Of a DNA stretch of 50,697 nt, positions 1 to 9,163 are shown one piece after another (the stretch's first letter is position 1; each line of letters opens with the position of its first letter). Source of the DNA: Pirellula staleyi DSM 6068 (GTDB taxonomy: Bacteria; Planctomycetota; Planctomycetia; Pirellulales; Pirellulaceae); the NCBI GenBank assembly GCA_945870455.1, contig CAMBSL010000008.1:1-50697 (forward strand), written 5' to 3'. A program made the translations under genes and the position numbers. The notes under the pieces were generated by a model, which was not told where the DNA came from, ran no database searches, and saw only the letters and a program-made list of their open reading frames with translations.

Positions 1-3000
1 CGAAAGGCAAAGTTCCCCTCGTCGATTGGGATCAGCTTGCTGCTGTCATCCAAAGCAACCGAGTTGACAGCGACGATTTCGTGGGGCGATTACACCGCCT
101 TCGATGCCGAAGATGGACTCACTCGATTGTGGAAACGAACCGGCCACGTCGAATCGTTTCCAATCAAGATCGTGTTCAAGGACCGCTGGAAAACCGAGAT
201 TGAAATTCCGAACAGCCGAGGCTTGTCAATCTTGATCTCGCTACGAAAGGTGCCCGCCTCGAGTGGTGACGGTGGAATTCCTGAGGGGACATATAGCGCC
301 TCGATGTTCCTGGTCAACAATCGCAAGCCTGGGACAGACGATACGCCTGATCAGGAGTTCGCGTTTCAAGCCTGCTTGAAAGTAGAGTCAAAAGCCCCAT
401 TCGTACCACGCCCCAATTTGCATTCGCTGGAGACGGAGGACTGGGATGTTCGTGTTGCCGATTTGCAGTATCGGGACGCATGCGAGTTTGCGGTCGGACA
501 CAATGTCTCTGCACACGCGATCATGCAGGACGGTGAGTGTCTTCAGGTTCTAACGCAGTTCTTGCCGTTGGCGGAGGTAGAGCGAGTAGCACCAGCGTCG
601 ATGCCTGATGTGATACTGTCGATGAGTACACTCGCACAACTGTCGGATGGCGAAACCGCAAAGGCTAGCTTGGCTCCGCTTGTTACGGGTTATCGCAGTT
701 GGATCGAATTGCAGCGCAAGAACCTGCCCGCAGTATCTGCGAGGCGAAAGGAGATTGCTGGCCTGTTGCTCGATCGTGCGTCGGTTGCAGCAAACCGAAT
801 CGAGGAGGGAATTGCCCAATTAAAAGATCCTCTCGCATTGGAAGCGTTCAAAATTGCCAACGGCTCAATGGCTGCTGCGGCCAAGAGGCGAATGAAGATT
901 AGTGATCCTCAGTGGCGTCCCTTTCAGTTGGCATTTGTGCTCATGAACTTGCCGGGTGTGGTCAACCCAGAACACCCAGATCGCGAGACGGTCGACCTCC
1001 TGTTCTTTCCGACGGGCGGTGGTAAAACGGAAGCCTATCTCGGGCTGGCGGCCTTCACACTACTATTCCGTCGGTTGAAAAACCCTGGCATTTCTTCGGC
1101 TGGGCTCAGCGTTTTGATGCGTTACACATTGCGACTACTGACGCTCGACCAATTGGGTCGCGCGGCTGCCTTGATCTGTGCACTGGAGTTAGAGCGCGAG
1201 AAGGATGTAGAGAAGTTTGGCTCGTGGCCTTTCGAAATCGGATTGTGGGTTGGTCAAGCAGCGACCCCCAACGTGATGGGACAAAAGGGTGACAATAACC
1301 CTCGCTCCGCACTATCCAAAACGATCGCGTATCAGAGCGATGATCGCAATCCATCGCCCATTCCCCTGGAGGAATGCCCCTGGTGTGGCGAAAAGTTTGG
1401 ACGCAATTCGTTTAAGCTGCTACCCAACGCCATCCATCCATTGGACTTACGAGTCGTTTGCCTGAAACCCGACTGCGATTTTTCTGCGAGATCCGGTCGG
1501 AATCTCCCGATCCTCGGAGTCGACCAGCCCATCTACCGTCGCTTGCCATGCTTTATGATCGCGACGATCGATAAGTTTGCGGCGATGCCGTGGACGGGCG
1601 AGGTGGGAGCATTCTTTGGACGTGTCGACCGCTACGACAAGAACGGGTTTTATGGCCCCTGTGCACCGGGACAAGGGCAACCGCTACCGGATGGACAACT
1701 GCTGCCGCCCGATCTGATCATTCAAGATGAGTTGCACCTGATCTCCGGTCCTCTGGGAACCGTCGCGGGTTTGTACGAGACGGCGCTCGATGCACTCTCG
1801 TCGCGAATGATTGATGGCAAGAAGATTGCTCCGAAGGTGATCGCGTCAACCGCGACAGTCCGACGCGCTCGAAGTCAGATTCAGGCTCTGTTTTGTCGTC
1901 CAACGGTCGATATCTTTCCGCCTCCAGGGCCGGATCGTCGCGATTCCTTCTTTGCACAAACGATTCCAGCGACACGAGAGAACGCTCGTCAGTATTTAGG
2001 CGTTGCGGCTCCTGGGCGAAGTCCAAAGAAGATATTGCTTCGAACCTATTTAGCTCTATTGGCAGCCGCCTACAAGCAATACCAGTTGCACAAGAAAGAG
2101 GTCCCAAATCCAGCGGATCCGTACATGACGCTACTGGGCTACTTCAATAGCCTGCGCGAGCTGGGGGGCACACGGCGCATCGTTGAAGACGAAGTAACCA
2201 ATGCGCTGGCAGCTTATGGAACACGAAAGCGTGAAAACGAGTCGGAAGGATCTTTCCTAAATCGTCGAATCGCATATGAGGTATTGGAGCTTACGAGCCG
2301 AGTGTCGACGGACCAAGTTTCGGCCGCAAAGAATCGTTTGCAAACTCACTTTTTTGATGATGAAAAGCCGAAGCCAGTCGATGTGGCGCTGGCAACAAAT
2401 ATGATCTCGGTCGGTCTGGATATCACGCGATTGGGGCTGATGGTTGTCTTTGGACAGCCCAAGACGAGTTCAGAATACATCCAATCAACTAGCCGTGTCG
2501 GGCGAGATTCGAAGCTACCGGGACTGGTGGTGACGATTTTCAATCTAAATCGGCCTCGCGATCGATCTCACTACGAACGCTTCACGGCCTACCATGAGTC
2601 GTTCTATCGTGCGGTCGAAGCGACAAGCGTCACGCCGTTCTCGCCACGTGCCCTCGATCGAGCGTTGGCAGCAACGCTGATCGCGCTAGCCCGACACAGC
2701 TTCGCGTCGTTCACTCCGCCACGTGGTGCCGGCGAGATTCTGCATTCACGTTCGCAACTGGACGAGGTCGTAGACACGATCGCAAAGCGTGCCGAGGAAC
2801 ATCGGTCATTCAAATCGGCGGTCGAATCGAATGCCCTGCGTGCTAAGGTCCGCCAGCAATGTATTGATTTGTTGGATGAATGGGCACGTATTGTCACGGA
2901 CTACAAAGATGCGAGCATTACGACACAGTACCAAACTGAGGTTGGAGATGCAAAGCAGTTACTTTATTCGTTCTTAGACCCAGAGCTTAAATCCATGCCA

Positions 3001-3111
3001 GCACGTCATAAAAAGTTTCGCGCAAATCGATCGATGCGCGATGTGGAACCCGAAGTCAACTTGTGGATGCGCCGACTCGATAACGTGGAAGTAGAGGAAG
3101 AAAATGCCTAA
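1..3111 (+). CDS. drmA: DISARM helicase-domain protein DrmA (5' end outside window)
   Basis: Superfamily 2 helicase-like ATPase of the DISARM anti-phage system, where DrmA works with DrmB as the core complex on incoming DNA. The frame is open to base 1 (RKAKFPSSIGISLLL precedes the TTG at 37 and looks like conserved DrmA sequence), so the gene starts upstream and perhaps about 100 residues are missing. Visible motifs are a Walker A, FPTGGGKT, at about 1006-1029; a zinc-ribbon-like insert with CPWC and a later CLKPDC at about 1375-1480; motif II DELH at 1726-1737; ASTAT at about 1846; and motif VI TSRVGRD at about 2487-2510. The stop overlaps the drmB start by 8 bp, so the genes are cotranscribed and probably translationally coupled. 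The order drmA-drmB-drmC supports the family call. Functional role is from the known family, not shown here. Confidence 0.9.
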   Translation, partial: RKAKFPSSIGISLLLSSKATELTATISWGDYTAFDAEDGLTRLWKRTGHVESFPIKIVFKDRWKTEIEIPNSRGLSILISLRKVPASSGDGGIPEGTYSASMFLVNNRKPGTDDTPDQEFAFQACLKVESKAPFVPRPNLHSLETEDWDVRVADLQYRDACEFAVGHNVSAHAIMQDGECLQVLTQFLPLAEVERVAPASMPDVILSMSTLAQLSDGETAKASLAPLVTGYRSWIELQRKNLPAVSARRKEIAGLLLDRASVAANRIEEGIAQLKDPLALEAFKIANGSMAAAAKRRMKISDPQWRPFQLAFVLMNLPGVVNPEHPDRETVDLLFFPTGGGKTEAYLGLAAFTLLFRRLKNPGISSAGLSVLMRYTLRLLTLDQLGRAAALICALELEREKDVEKFGSWPFEIGLWVGQAATPNVMGQKGDNNPRSALSKTIAYQSDDRNPSPIPLEECPWCGEKFGRNSFKLLPNAIHPLDLRVVCLKPDCDFSARSGRNLPILGVDQPIYRRLPCFMIATIDKFAAMPWTGEVGAFFGRVDRYDKNGFYGPCAPGQGQPLPDGQLLPPDLIIQDELHLISGPLGTVAGLYETALDALSSRMIDGKKIAPKVIASTATVRRARSQIQALFCRPTVDIFPPPGPDRRDSFFAQTIPATRENARQYLGVAAPGRSPKKILLRTYLALLAAAYKQYQLHKKEVPNPADPYMTLLGYFNSLRELGGTRRIVEDEVTNALAAYGTRKRENESEGSFLNRRIAYEVLELTSRVSTDQVSAAKNRLQTHFFDDEKPKPVDVALATNMISVGLDITRLGLMVVFGQPKTSSEYIQSTSRVGRDSKLPGLVVTIFNLNRPRDRSHYERFTAYHESFYRAVEATSVTPFSPRALDRALAATLIALARHSFASFTPPRGAGEILHSRSQLDEVVDTIAKRAEEHRSFKSAVESNALRAKVRQQCIDLLDEWARIVTDYKDASITTQYQTEVGDAKQLLYSFLDPELKSMPARHKKFRANRSMRDVEPEVNLWMRRLDNVEVEEENA

Positions 3112-4933
3112 GAAGGGAACCCAAAAGAAACCGCATGGCAAGGTCCGGCGCAGTCAAATTCTTGGCGCCTTCGGACCAGGTTCTATGATGGATTTACCCA
3201 ATCATAGCGTGATGGTCTCTGGCCTGGACTTGTGGACCGGTGTGGAGGACGAGATTCAGGAACCACGGCTTCTCGCGAAGTTAATGAGAGTTTTTGAATT
3301 GGGCGAGTTAAAACTGTTCGCTCCACCGTCGGATCACGGCGATCCAACGCGGCCTCAAAACGGGATTACTGTTTGGCAGTTTCCAGAGTGGTTTGTAACA
3401 CAGGATGTCAACGTTGAAACCATGGGTCGAGAGCGTATTCGGTCGAGACGACTGATCAAGGCGAGCGGCTTGACGAACGGTAAGTTTGTCGATGACGATC
3501 GAAAAGCTCGGCCTGTGATTCCTATCCGTTTTGTGAGAGCATGTCCTCATGGACACATCGGAGATATCGATTGGTTTGTTTTTATTCATCGAGCCGATAG
3601 GGACTGCCCACGACGGCCGATGTGGCTGGACGAAACCGATACAAGTGGCGATATCAATGGAATTCGAGCCCGTTGTGAATGTGGCAAATCTCGCCTGCTG
3701 AAAGAAGCCGTGGAGTCGGGGGCGTTAGGGCTGTGCGACGGGGCGCGTCCGTGGCTAGGACCTCAGAGCAGAGAGGAATGCACTCAGCGAAATAAATTTT
3801 TGATTCGCACCGCTAGCAACTCCTACTTTTCGCAAACCATGAGTGTGATTTCGTTGCCTCCACGCGATGAAACGGTCAAGATCGCAGTGGATACCGCTTG
3901 GGCATTCATCGAGGAAGCCGAATCGATGGACGATATTGCACACGAGCGAAAGAAATCCCGTGTCAGCAAGATTTTGGAAGGTGTCACGAACGAAGAGGTT
4001 TGGGCAGAAATCGAATCGCGTCGTGGGGCACAGAATACGGCTGGTAAGTCAGTCAAGGAAGCCGAGCTAGAAACATTGGTCGCCGCCAAGGATGAAATTG
4101 GAAACGATCAACCCGATGGCGATTTCTTTGCTCGCTGCTTGCCTCGGGAGAGTTGGGACGCGCCTTGGATGAAGAATATCGAGCGCGTCGTTTTGGTTCA
4201 TCGATTACGTGAGGTGATAGCCCAGGTTGGCTTTACCCGGTTTGAACCAGCTTCGCCCGATATTGAAGGTGAACTGGAGGTCGGAGTGCAACGTTCCGCA
4301 ATTACTCGTGATACTCCAACATGGTTGCCAGCGGTCGAAAATCGCGGCGAAGGGATTTTCATTCAGTTCAATAAAGCTGCAATTGAGGAATGGGCGAGGC
4401 GCGATGCGGTAATGGCCTACGGGCAGACGCTTCTTTCGGGGCTTGATGTGTGGCGCAAGGAGCACAATGCATCAACGCGTATCGGAGAGGATTTCCCGTT
4501 ATTGCCATTTTATATGCTTCACACCTTTTCGCACTTGTTGTTGACTGCAGTCTCACTGGAATGCGGCTATCCCGCCAGCTCGGTGCGAGAACGTATTTAC
4601 TGTATACCCAGTGTCGGCTACGGGGTGCTGCTATACACGGGTTCGCCGGACGCCGAAGGAACTTTGGGCGGCTTGGTGGAAACGGGACGACAGATCGGTG
4701 ACCACATTCGAAACGCGCTGGAGTATGGCGAGCTTTGTTCGAATGACCCGGTTTGTGCTAGCCACTCACCTACAAGCCCATATGAGAGACGATTTCTTCA
4801 TGGCGCTGCTTGTCACGGATGTTTGCTGATTTCGGAAACCTCTTGCGAGCAGTTCAACGAGTTCCTAGACCGAACGCTGGTCGTCTCAACGCTCGAAGCT
4901 ACGGGTGTCGAATTCTTTCGGGATCTAAGTTGA
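3104..4933 (+). CDS. drmB: DISARM protein DrmB (DUF1998)
   Basis: DrmB is the DUF1998-containing partner of DrmA in DISARM. The N-terminus (RRSQILGAFGPGSMMDLP, about residues 15-32) is the typical DrmB opening. Putative zinc ligands occur in RACPHGH (about 146-152) and CECGKS (about 192). The DUF1998 region lies at about 465-590 and ends with the hallmark CSNDPVCASH (about 545) and LHGAACHGC (about 565-573), followed by a conserved SCEQFNEFLDR. Length (609 residues) fits the family. It starts with ATG inside the last codons of drmA and its TGA overlaps the drmC ATG (TGATG), so the three genes form one operon. No truncation or frameshift is seen. Confidence 0.9.
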   Translation: MPKKGTQKKPHGKVRRSQILGAFGPGSMMDLPNHSVMVSGLDLWTGVEDEIQEPRLLAKLMRVFELGELKLFAPPSDHGDPTRPQNGITVWQFPEWFVTQDVNVETMGRERIRSRRLIKASGLTNGKFVDDDRKARPVIPIRFVRACPHGHIGDIDWFVFIHRADRDCPRRPMWLDETDTSGDINGIRARCECGKSRLLKEAVESGALGLCDGARPWLGPQSREECTQRNKFLIRTASNSYFSQTMSVISLPPRDETVKIAVDTAWAFIEEAESMDDIAHERKKSRVSKILEGVTNEEVWAEIESRRGAQNTAGKSVKEAELETLVAAKDEIGNDQPDGDFFARCLPRESWDAPWMKNIERVVLVHRLREVIAQVGFTRFEPASPDIEGELEVGVQRSAITRDTPTWLPAVENRGEGIFIQFNKAAIEEWARRDAVMAYGQTLLSGLDVWRKEHNASTRIGEDFPLLPFYMLHTFSHLLLTAVSLECGYPASSVRERIYCIPSVGYGVLLYTGSPDAEGTLGGLVETGRQIGDHIRNALEYGELCSNDPVCASHSPTSPYERRFLHGAACHGCLLISETSCEQFNEFLDRTLVVSTLEATGVEFFRDLS

Positions 4934-5718
4934 TGGAAGCACTGCATCGACTGAGCACTACCGATTTGCGTAAGTTGGCAGGGGCCTTTCGTAGCCAGCG
5001 TTTGAAAATGCCGGTGTCTGTGACCGGACTTAGTGCGTATTCGTTGACCAACGCGGCTCAATTAGTTGCCGACCTTGCATTCCTTCACAGCAATTGCTTC
5101 AGCGAAGTCCAGACAGCAGTATTGCTCGACGCAATTGTTGAATCTCGTTCGAATGCAAAGTCGATGGATGAGCTGATTGAACTCGTCGCATCAGGGCCTG
5201 ACCTACCAGGAATCATGAACCGCGACACAAGTGTGGTGGTCCAGCAACTGTTTCGCGAAGCACAGCAGAACGTCTTGATAGTTGGCTACAGCGTTTACCA
5301 GGGTACACAAGTATTTGCCACGCTTGCTGAAGAAATGAACAAGAAGCCCGGGCTCAATGTCATCATGTGCCTAAACGTTGGCCGAGACGGCCATGATTCG
5401 ACAACCGAATACGAGATCCGTCATCGGTACATGACGCAATTCAAGAAGAAGCAATGGCCAGAGGGGTTTCCGTTGCCGAAGTTGTATTTCGATCCGCGAG
5501 CCATCGATCCAGCCCCAAGCAAGCGAGCTAGTCTCCATGCAAAGTGTATTGTGGCGGACAAGCGATATGCGTTCGTATCTTCCGCCAACTTCACCGAGCG
5601 AGGCCAGAAACGAAATATCGAAATTGGCGTTCGTGTCGATAGCCCCCATATCGCGGAGGGCATATCAAACTACATACTCAATTTGATCGACGAGCAAGTA
5701 CTGCAAAAACTGGTCTAA
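4933..5718 (+). CDS. drmC: DISARM phospholipase-D-like nuclease DrmC
   Basis: Phospholipase D superfamily protein that accompanies drmA and drmB in DISARM. I chose ATG 4933, which overlaps the drmB stop as TGATG and gives 261 residues, rather than the longer frame from TTG 4810, which would bury 41 residues inside drmB. A single HKD motif is present: His202, Lys204 and Asp209 in LHAKCIVAD, followed by SSANFTERG and Glu230. One motif per chain implies a dimeric active site, as in other single-HKD enzymes. The first 100 residues are helical and specific to the family. It is the last gene of the operon, with a terminator hairpin about 50 bp downstream. In published systems DrmC can be dispensable; that is family knowledge. 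Confidence 0.88.
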   Translation: MEALHRLSTTDLRKLAGAFRSQRLKMPVSVTGLSAYSLTNAAQLVADLAFLHSNCFSEVQTAVLLDAIVESRSNAKSMDELIELVASGPDLPGIMNRDTSVVVQQLFREAQQNVLIVGYSVYQGTQVFATLAEEMNKKPGLNVIMCLNVGRDGHDSTTEYEIRHRYMTQFKKKQWPEGFPLPKLYFDPRAIDPAPSKRASLHAKCIVADKRYAFVSSANFTERGQKRNIEIGVRVDSPHIAEGISNYILNLIDEQVLQKLV

Positions 5719-5766
5719 CTTACTTAGCAAATCAAATTCGCACTCAGGCTAAATGGAACCAGAGTA

Positions 5767-5795
5767 AAGCGATTGTCCTCAATCGCTTGTTTTTT
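5767..5795 (+). terminator. Rho-independent terminator of drmABC
   Basis: A perfect 9-bp stem AAGCGATTG / CAATCGCTT (5767-5775 and 5780-5788) with a TCCT loop is followed by G and six T residues (5790-5795). It sits 49 bp after the drmC stop in the right orientation to end the defence operon. Confidence 0.75.
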
Positions 5796-5835
5796 CGCGG
5801 ATATCGGGGCTTTGCGCTATTTGAGCAGGCTCATG

Positions 5836-5855
5836 AACGATTGAGGACAATCGTT
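5836..5855. repeat. Second hairpin, inverted copy of the drm terminator core
   Basis: AACGATTG / CAATCGTT (5836-5843 and 5848-5855) with an AGGA loop. Its 16-base core is the exact reverse complement of the core of the hairpin at 5770-5785, so the two hairpins are inverted copies. It lacks a T-run on either side, so it is not an obvious terminator itself. Confidence 0.5.
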
Positions 5856-5920
5856 CGACAATGGTCTTGCTCCTGTGTCGATCGAGCCCTTCCCGACGCG
5901 AGCGTTTTCGGCTCCTCAGG

Positions 5921-5962
5921 AAACAAAAAAACCCCGGTTGGACTGTGGTGTTCAACCGGGGT
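5921..5962 (-). terminator. Rho-independent terminator of rpoD
   Basis: Perfect 10-bp stem ACCCCGGTTG (5931-5940) / CAACCGGGGT (5953-5962) with a 12-base loop. On the minus strand the stem is followed by a run of T (complement of the A-rich 5921-5930). It lies about 33 bp after the rpoD stop, facing the drm terminator across the convergent junction. Confidence 0.8.
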
Positions 5963-5994
5963 TTCGGACTAGCGACTCGTTAAGGATGATACAC

Positions 5995-7581
5995 TTAGTC
6001 GAGGAACCCGACTAATTCTTGAGATCGGCTTGGCTGCTGGAGTTTGCGAACCGCTTTGGCTTCAATTTGACGAATGCGTTCACGCGTCACTTTGAAGATG
6101 TGGCCTACTTCTTCCAATGTGTAACTGTAACCGTCCCCAAGCCCGTATCGGAGTTTGATGATTTCGCGTTCGCGGTAACTCAGTGTCTTTAATACTGCGT
6201 TGATGCGAGTGCGTAGCATCTCTTGTCCTGCCCCGACTGCGGGGCTCTCGGCCGTACCGTCAGGCAGCAAGTCGCCAAATTGGCTATCCTCGCTGTTTCC
6301 AACAGGGCGATCGAGCGAGATTGGGTATCGGCTCATGGCCAACACACGCCTAGCTTCTTCTATCGTTGTCTCCGCACGGCGAGCGGTTTCCTCAAGTGTC
6401 GGCTCGCGGCCCAACTCTTGCAGCAATTGCCGAGAAACATTCCTAACGCGGGACATGGTTTCCACCATGTGGACCGGGATACGAATGGTTCGGCTTTGAT
6501 CTGCAACAGCACGGGTAATAGCTTGACGTATCCACCAAGTGGCGTACGTACAGAACTTGAATCCGCGACGATACTCGAATTTGTCGACAGCCCGCATCAG
6601 TCCCGCGTTTCCTTCTTGGATCAAATCCAGGAAACTCAAACCGCGGTTCCGATATTTTTTGGCGATCGACACCACCAAACGTAGATTGCCTTCGCTCAAC
6701 TGCTTCTTGGCGCGTTGATACTCGGTGAAGACCTTTTTAACCATCTTCACGCGTTTGCGTAACGAGGTTGGGGTCTCTTGGGTTGCGACCAGGATCTGGC
6801 GAAACTCGCGACGCAGTTGAGCGACTTGTGAGGGAGCCACTTGGTGCGATTTGAGCGTTGCCAAATCGTGCATGATCTCATCGACGCGGTCGCTCAATCG
6901 CTCGAGCACTCCGATCATCGTTTCGATCCGCTGAGTACGCAGGCCTAATTCCTCGATCAATCGAACCGACTTGCGTCGTCGACGAGCGAGAGATTGCCAA
7001 GCTTCATGACGCTTTTTGGCTGGCAGCGACTTGCTCAGGGAGTTGCGGTAATCGCGACGATTCCGTTTGAGCAGCACGTCCAGTGTTTTGAGGTTGTGCG
7101 GCAATCGTCCAAGGATCTGATCCTTTTCCAGGCGGTCGGTAACCGAAACCTGGACTGTACGATCGAATGGCAATTCGCCGGTATACACCCGCTTTAGGAT
7201 TTTAAAGGCAAATTGGACCACGTAGTCGCATTCGAGCAACTTGGTACGGAATCGACGTCGAGTGACTTCGATTTTTTTGGCCAGTCGAATTTCTTCTTGA
7301 CGCGTCAACAATGGGATTTCTCCCATTTGCGTCAAGTACATTCGGACTGGGTCATCCGACCAAGTCTCGATCTCATCCATTCCGGACAGCAAATCATCTT
7401 CGCTCTCCAATTGGACTTGCTCGTCGGCAGCGACTGCATCAACGACAACAGCATCGCCTAGGTCATCACCTTCCTCCTCGAGCGACAGTTTGCGAAGGCC
7501 ATCCAAGTCGTCAGCGCTGCGCGGCAAATCATCATCGAAATCCAACAGGCCGTCGAACAAGGTTAAAGCTCCTGAAACCAT
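5995..7581 (-). CDS. rpoD: RNA polymerase sigma factor RpoD (sigma-70, group 1)
   Basis: Primary-type sigma factor directing RNA polymerase core to housekeeping promoters. Region 1.2 is at about 76-108 ([18 protein letters not shown]). A charged, poorly conserved linker spans about 110-285. Region 2 is at about 291-366, including the [19 protein letters not shown] and [14 protein letters not shown] core for core binding and -10 recognition. Region 3 is at about 375-450, and region 4 with its helix-turn-helix at about 460-515 ([20 protein letters not shown]). Length 528 fits planctomycete RpoD. The N-terminal 70 residues are acidic, like a region 1.1. It is convergent with the DISARM operon and has its own terminator. 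A group 2 sigma cannot be excluded, because planctomycetes carry several. Confidence 0.9.
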   Translation of the reverse strand: MVSGALTLFDGLLDFDDDLPRSADDLDGLRKLSLEEEGDDLGDAVVVDAVAADEQVQLESEDDLLSGMDEIETWSDDPVRMYLTQMGEIPLLTRQEEIRLAKKIEVTRRRFRTKLLECDYVVQFAFKILKRVYTGELPFDRTVQVSVTDRLEKDQILGRLPHNLKTLDVLLKRNRRDYRNSLSKSLPAKKRHEAWQSLARRRRKSVRLIEELGLRTQRIETMIGVLERLSDRVDEIMHDLATLKSHQVAPSQVAQLRREFRQILVATQETPTSLRKRVKMVKKVFTEYQRAKKQLSEGNLRLVVSIAKKYRNRGLSFLDLIQEGNAGLMRAVDKFEYRRGFKFCTYATWWIRQAITRAVADQSRTIRIPVHMVETMSRVRNVSRQLLQELGREPTLEETARRAETTIEEARRVLAMSRYPISLDRPVGNSEDSQFGDLLPDGTAESPAVGAGQEMLRTRINAVLKTLSYREREIIKLRYGLGDGYSYTLEEVGHIFKVTRERIRQIEAKAVRKLQQPSRSQELVGFLD

Positions 7582-8477
7582 GAAAAAAATGGAGGATCGG
7601 AGTGCTCGTATGTAAGCAAAGTTCCGGTCTTGAAAACGCGTTGTTCCACCTTGGTTCCCGCAAAAATTTTCTGTTCAAGTTAACGGCTTTGACCCCGATT
7701 CATTGAAACATTTTTTTCGGGTGGACCAATGGAAAACGTTGCGTTCTCGCTTCCTACTACCTTGCAAAAGCGAGGCAAAGGAAGTGTAGCACCAAACTAA
7801 TTACAGACAGAGCTCCTCAGATAAATGGTAAATTTTTACGAATAAGGAAAGCCTACCGTGGCTAAAGGACGTCCGTTCGTACTGCTTCTAACAAAACCGC
7901 AAGCCGAAAGGTGTCGACCTGGGCCTCCAGTGTATTTCGCGTTTACGCCAATGTACACGTGGGCCAAATAATTGCGGAAATAATCGCTGAGAAGGGAACA
8001 CGACCAATTTAAACCGTCCATGGTGCCTAACCCGAACATACTTCAACTCAACTACCTAAACTACTTCGTCGCTTCGTTGGTCGTGTTCGTTGAATTGTTC
8101 GCAACCGCAACAGCCAATCGTTTGCTAACAAACGTGGGGGGGGTGGAAGCTTTACGTGACTCGAACGAAATTGGGCGAGGGCTTAGGTTTGCAGCTTGAT
8201 CGGCGGAATTCTAGGCATGCGATCAAGAGGATTGGGATGAATGCAGTCGGTCGGGTGCGGACACCAAACCTGTTTTGGTCCCCGCTCCCCCGAAAAGCCT
8301 GTCTTACAAACTTTCCGGTGGCATCCACATTCTAACTGAGAACTTCCCAAGGTCTAGACGCTGGACGCGTAGAATCTATCGTGCTTCTCGCATGCGATCG
8401 TTAGAATTAAGCATCTAACCGAATCGTTGCGTACCGTCTGTCGAACTCACCTTTTGCCATTTTGAAATCTAGGATCT
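7582..8477. other. 0.9-kb intergenic region upstream of rpoD, no gene recognised
   Basis: This lies between divergent rpoD (minus) and the zinc-ribbon protein gene (plus), so it should hold both promoters. I see no convincing coding frame; the 67-codon minus frame at 7836-8039 resembles nothing known and has no ribosome-binding site I trust. It contains a run of eight G (about 8136) and a hairpin around 8257-8285 (ACCAAA / TTTGGT flanked by GCGG and CCGC). No tRNA, tmRNA, RNase P or SRP RNA signature was found. A small RNA or a long rpoD leader is possible but not shown. Confidence 0.5.
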
Positions 8478-9038
8478 ATGTCACAATATCTGCTGCCTTG
8501 TAGTTGCGGGGCAAATATCCCCGTCAGCCGTAGCCAAGCGGGAATGTCGCTTCCATGCCCGCAATGCGCGAAGAGTCTTGACGTGCCAACCATTCGCAAC
8601 ATGGCATCGCTCGCATCCATTTCTGACACACCGGAAAAAGCCAAGAGCAGCAGCGCTCCCATTTGGCTCGGGCCGGTGGCTGCCATTGCATTTCTCGCGG
8701 CTGTGGCAGCGTCTTTTTATTGCGGTTCGCTGATTTGGGAGCGTTATCAGATACTTTCGACTCTTGCGGAACAAAAGATGGATCTGACGATCACCGAGGA
8801 AGACTACCTGTCGGACCGCAGAAAGTTGGCGTCGAAAAGCTCGCCCGCAGACACTTGGGATTATTGGAATGTGATGGCTCGGCAAGGCCTGAGCGACGCA
8901 AATCCGCCCGATCTGTTTCGAGTCAAACGCTATCTTGAGTCGGGAATGCCTTTGATTTGGGGTTCCCTGGCAACGGCAGTCCTCAGTTTTGCAGTCTTTG
9001 CCGTCAGTGCCTTGATCATGCAAAGAGCCAAGCGATGA
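8478..9038 (+). CDS. Hypothetical zinc-ribbon membrane protein
   Basis: A 186-residue protein of unknown function. The N-terminus carries a short zinc-ribbon-like motif, with CSCG at about 8-11 and CPQC at about 27-30, followed by a VPTIRNM segment that I associate with small planctomycete zinc-ribbon proteins. Two hydrophobic segments follow, at about 55-85 (LGPVAAIAFLAAVAASFYCG) and near the C-terminus (about 155-178). The charged middle (90-150) would sit between the two membrane spans. The start is ATG 8478. No operon partner: rpoD lies divergently upstream and a repeat element sits downstream. Topology is inferred from hydrophobicity read by eye. Confidence 0.65.
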   Translation: MSQYLLPCSCGANIPVSRSQAGMSLPCPQCAKSLDVPTIRNMASLASISDTPEKAKSSSAPIWLGPVAAIAFLAAVAASFYCGSLIWERYQILSTLAEQKMDLTITEEDYLSDRRKLASKSSPADTWDYWNVMARQGLSDANPPDLFRVKRYLESGMPLIWGSLATAVLSFAVFAVSALIMQRAKR

Positions 9039-9163
9039 TCCGAGTTTGGGGTTAGGGACGTTCGATCGAAAAAAATTTCAGATGTCTGCAGTAGGACAGG
9101 CTCCTACAGTAGGGCAGGCTTCTAACGTTCCTACCCCGTTATTGTTTAGCTAGCTAGACAGGC
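9039..9163. other. Short intergenic stretch with imperfect small repeats
   Basis: Between the zinc-ribbon gene and repeat copy 1. It holds two similar units around 9090-9120 (ACAGGCTCCTACAGTAGG and GCAGGCTTCTAACG) of a short GC-rich repeat type also glimpsed at about 34226 and 37685. No coding frame is supported. The other flank, 9310-9466, has no feature except the leader of the esterase gene. Confidence 0.4.

Noticed and set aside
4810..5718. Longer drmC starting at TTG 4810
   Set aside because: It would overlap drmB by 124 bp; ATG 4933 overlaps the drmB stop as TGATG and matches the family length.
7836..8039. 67-codon minus frame in the rpoD upstream region
   Set aside because: No family resemblance, no convincing ribosome-binding site, and a length expected by chance.
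8481..9023. Minus-strand 180-codon frame opposite the zinc-ribbon gene
   Set aside because: The plus frame has a zinc ribbon and two membrane spans; the minus translation looks random and rich in Arg, His and Cys.
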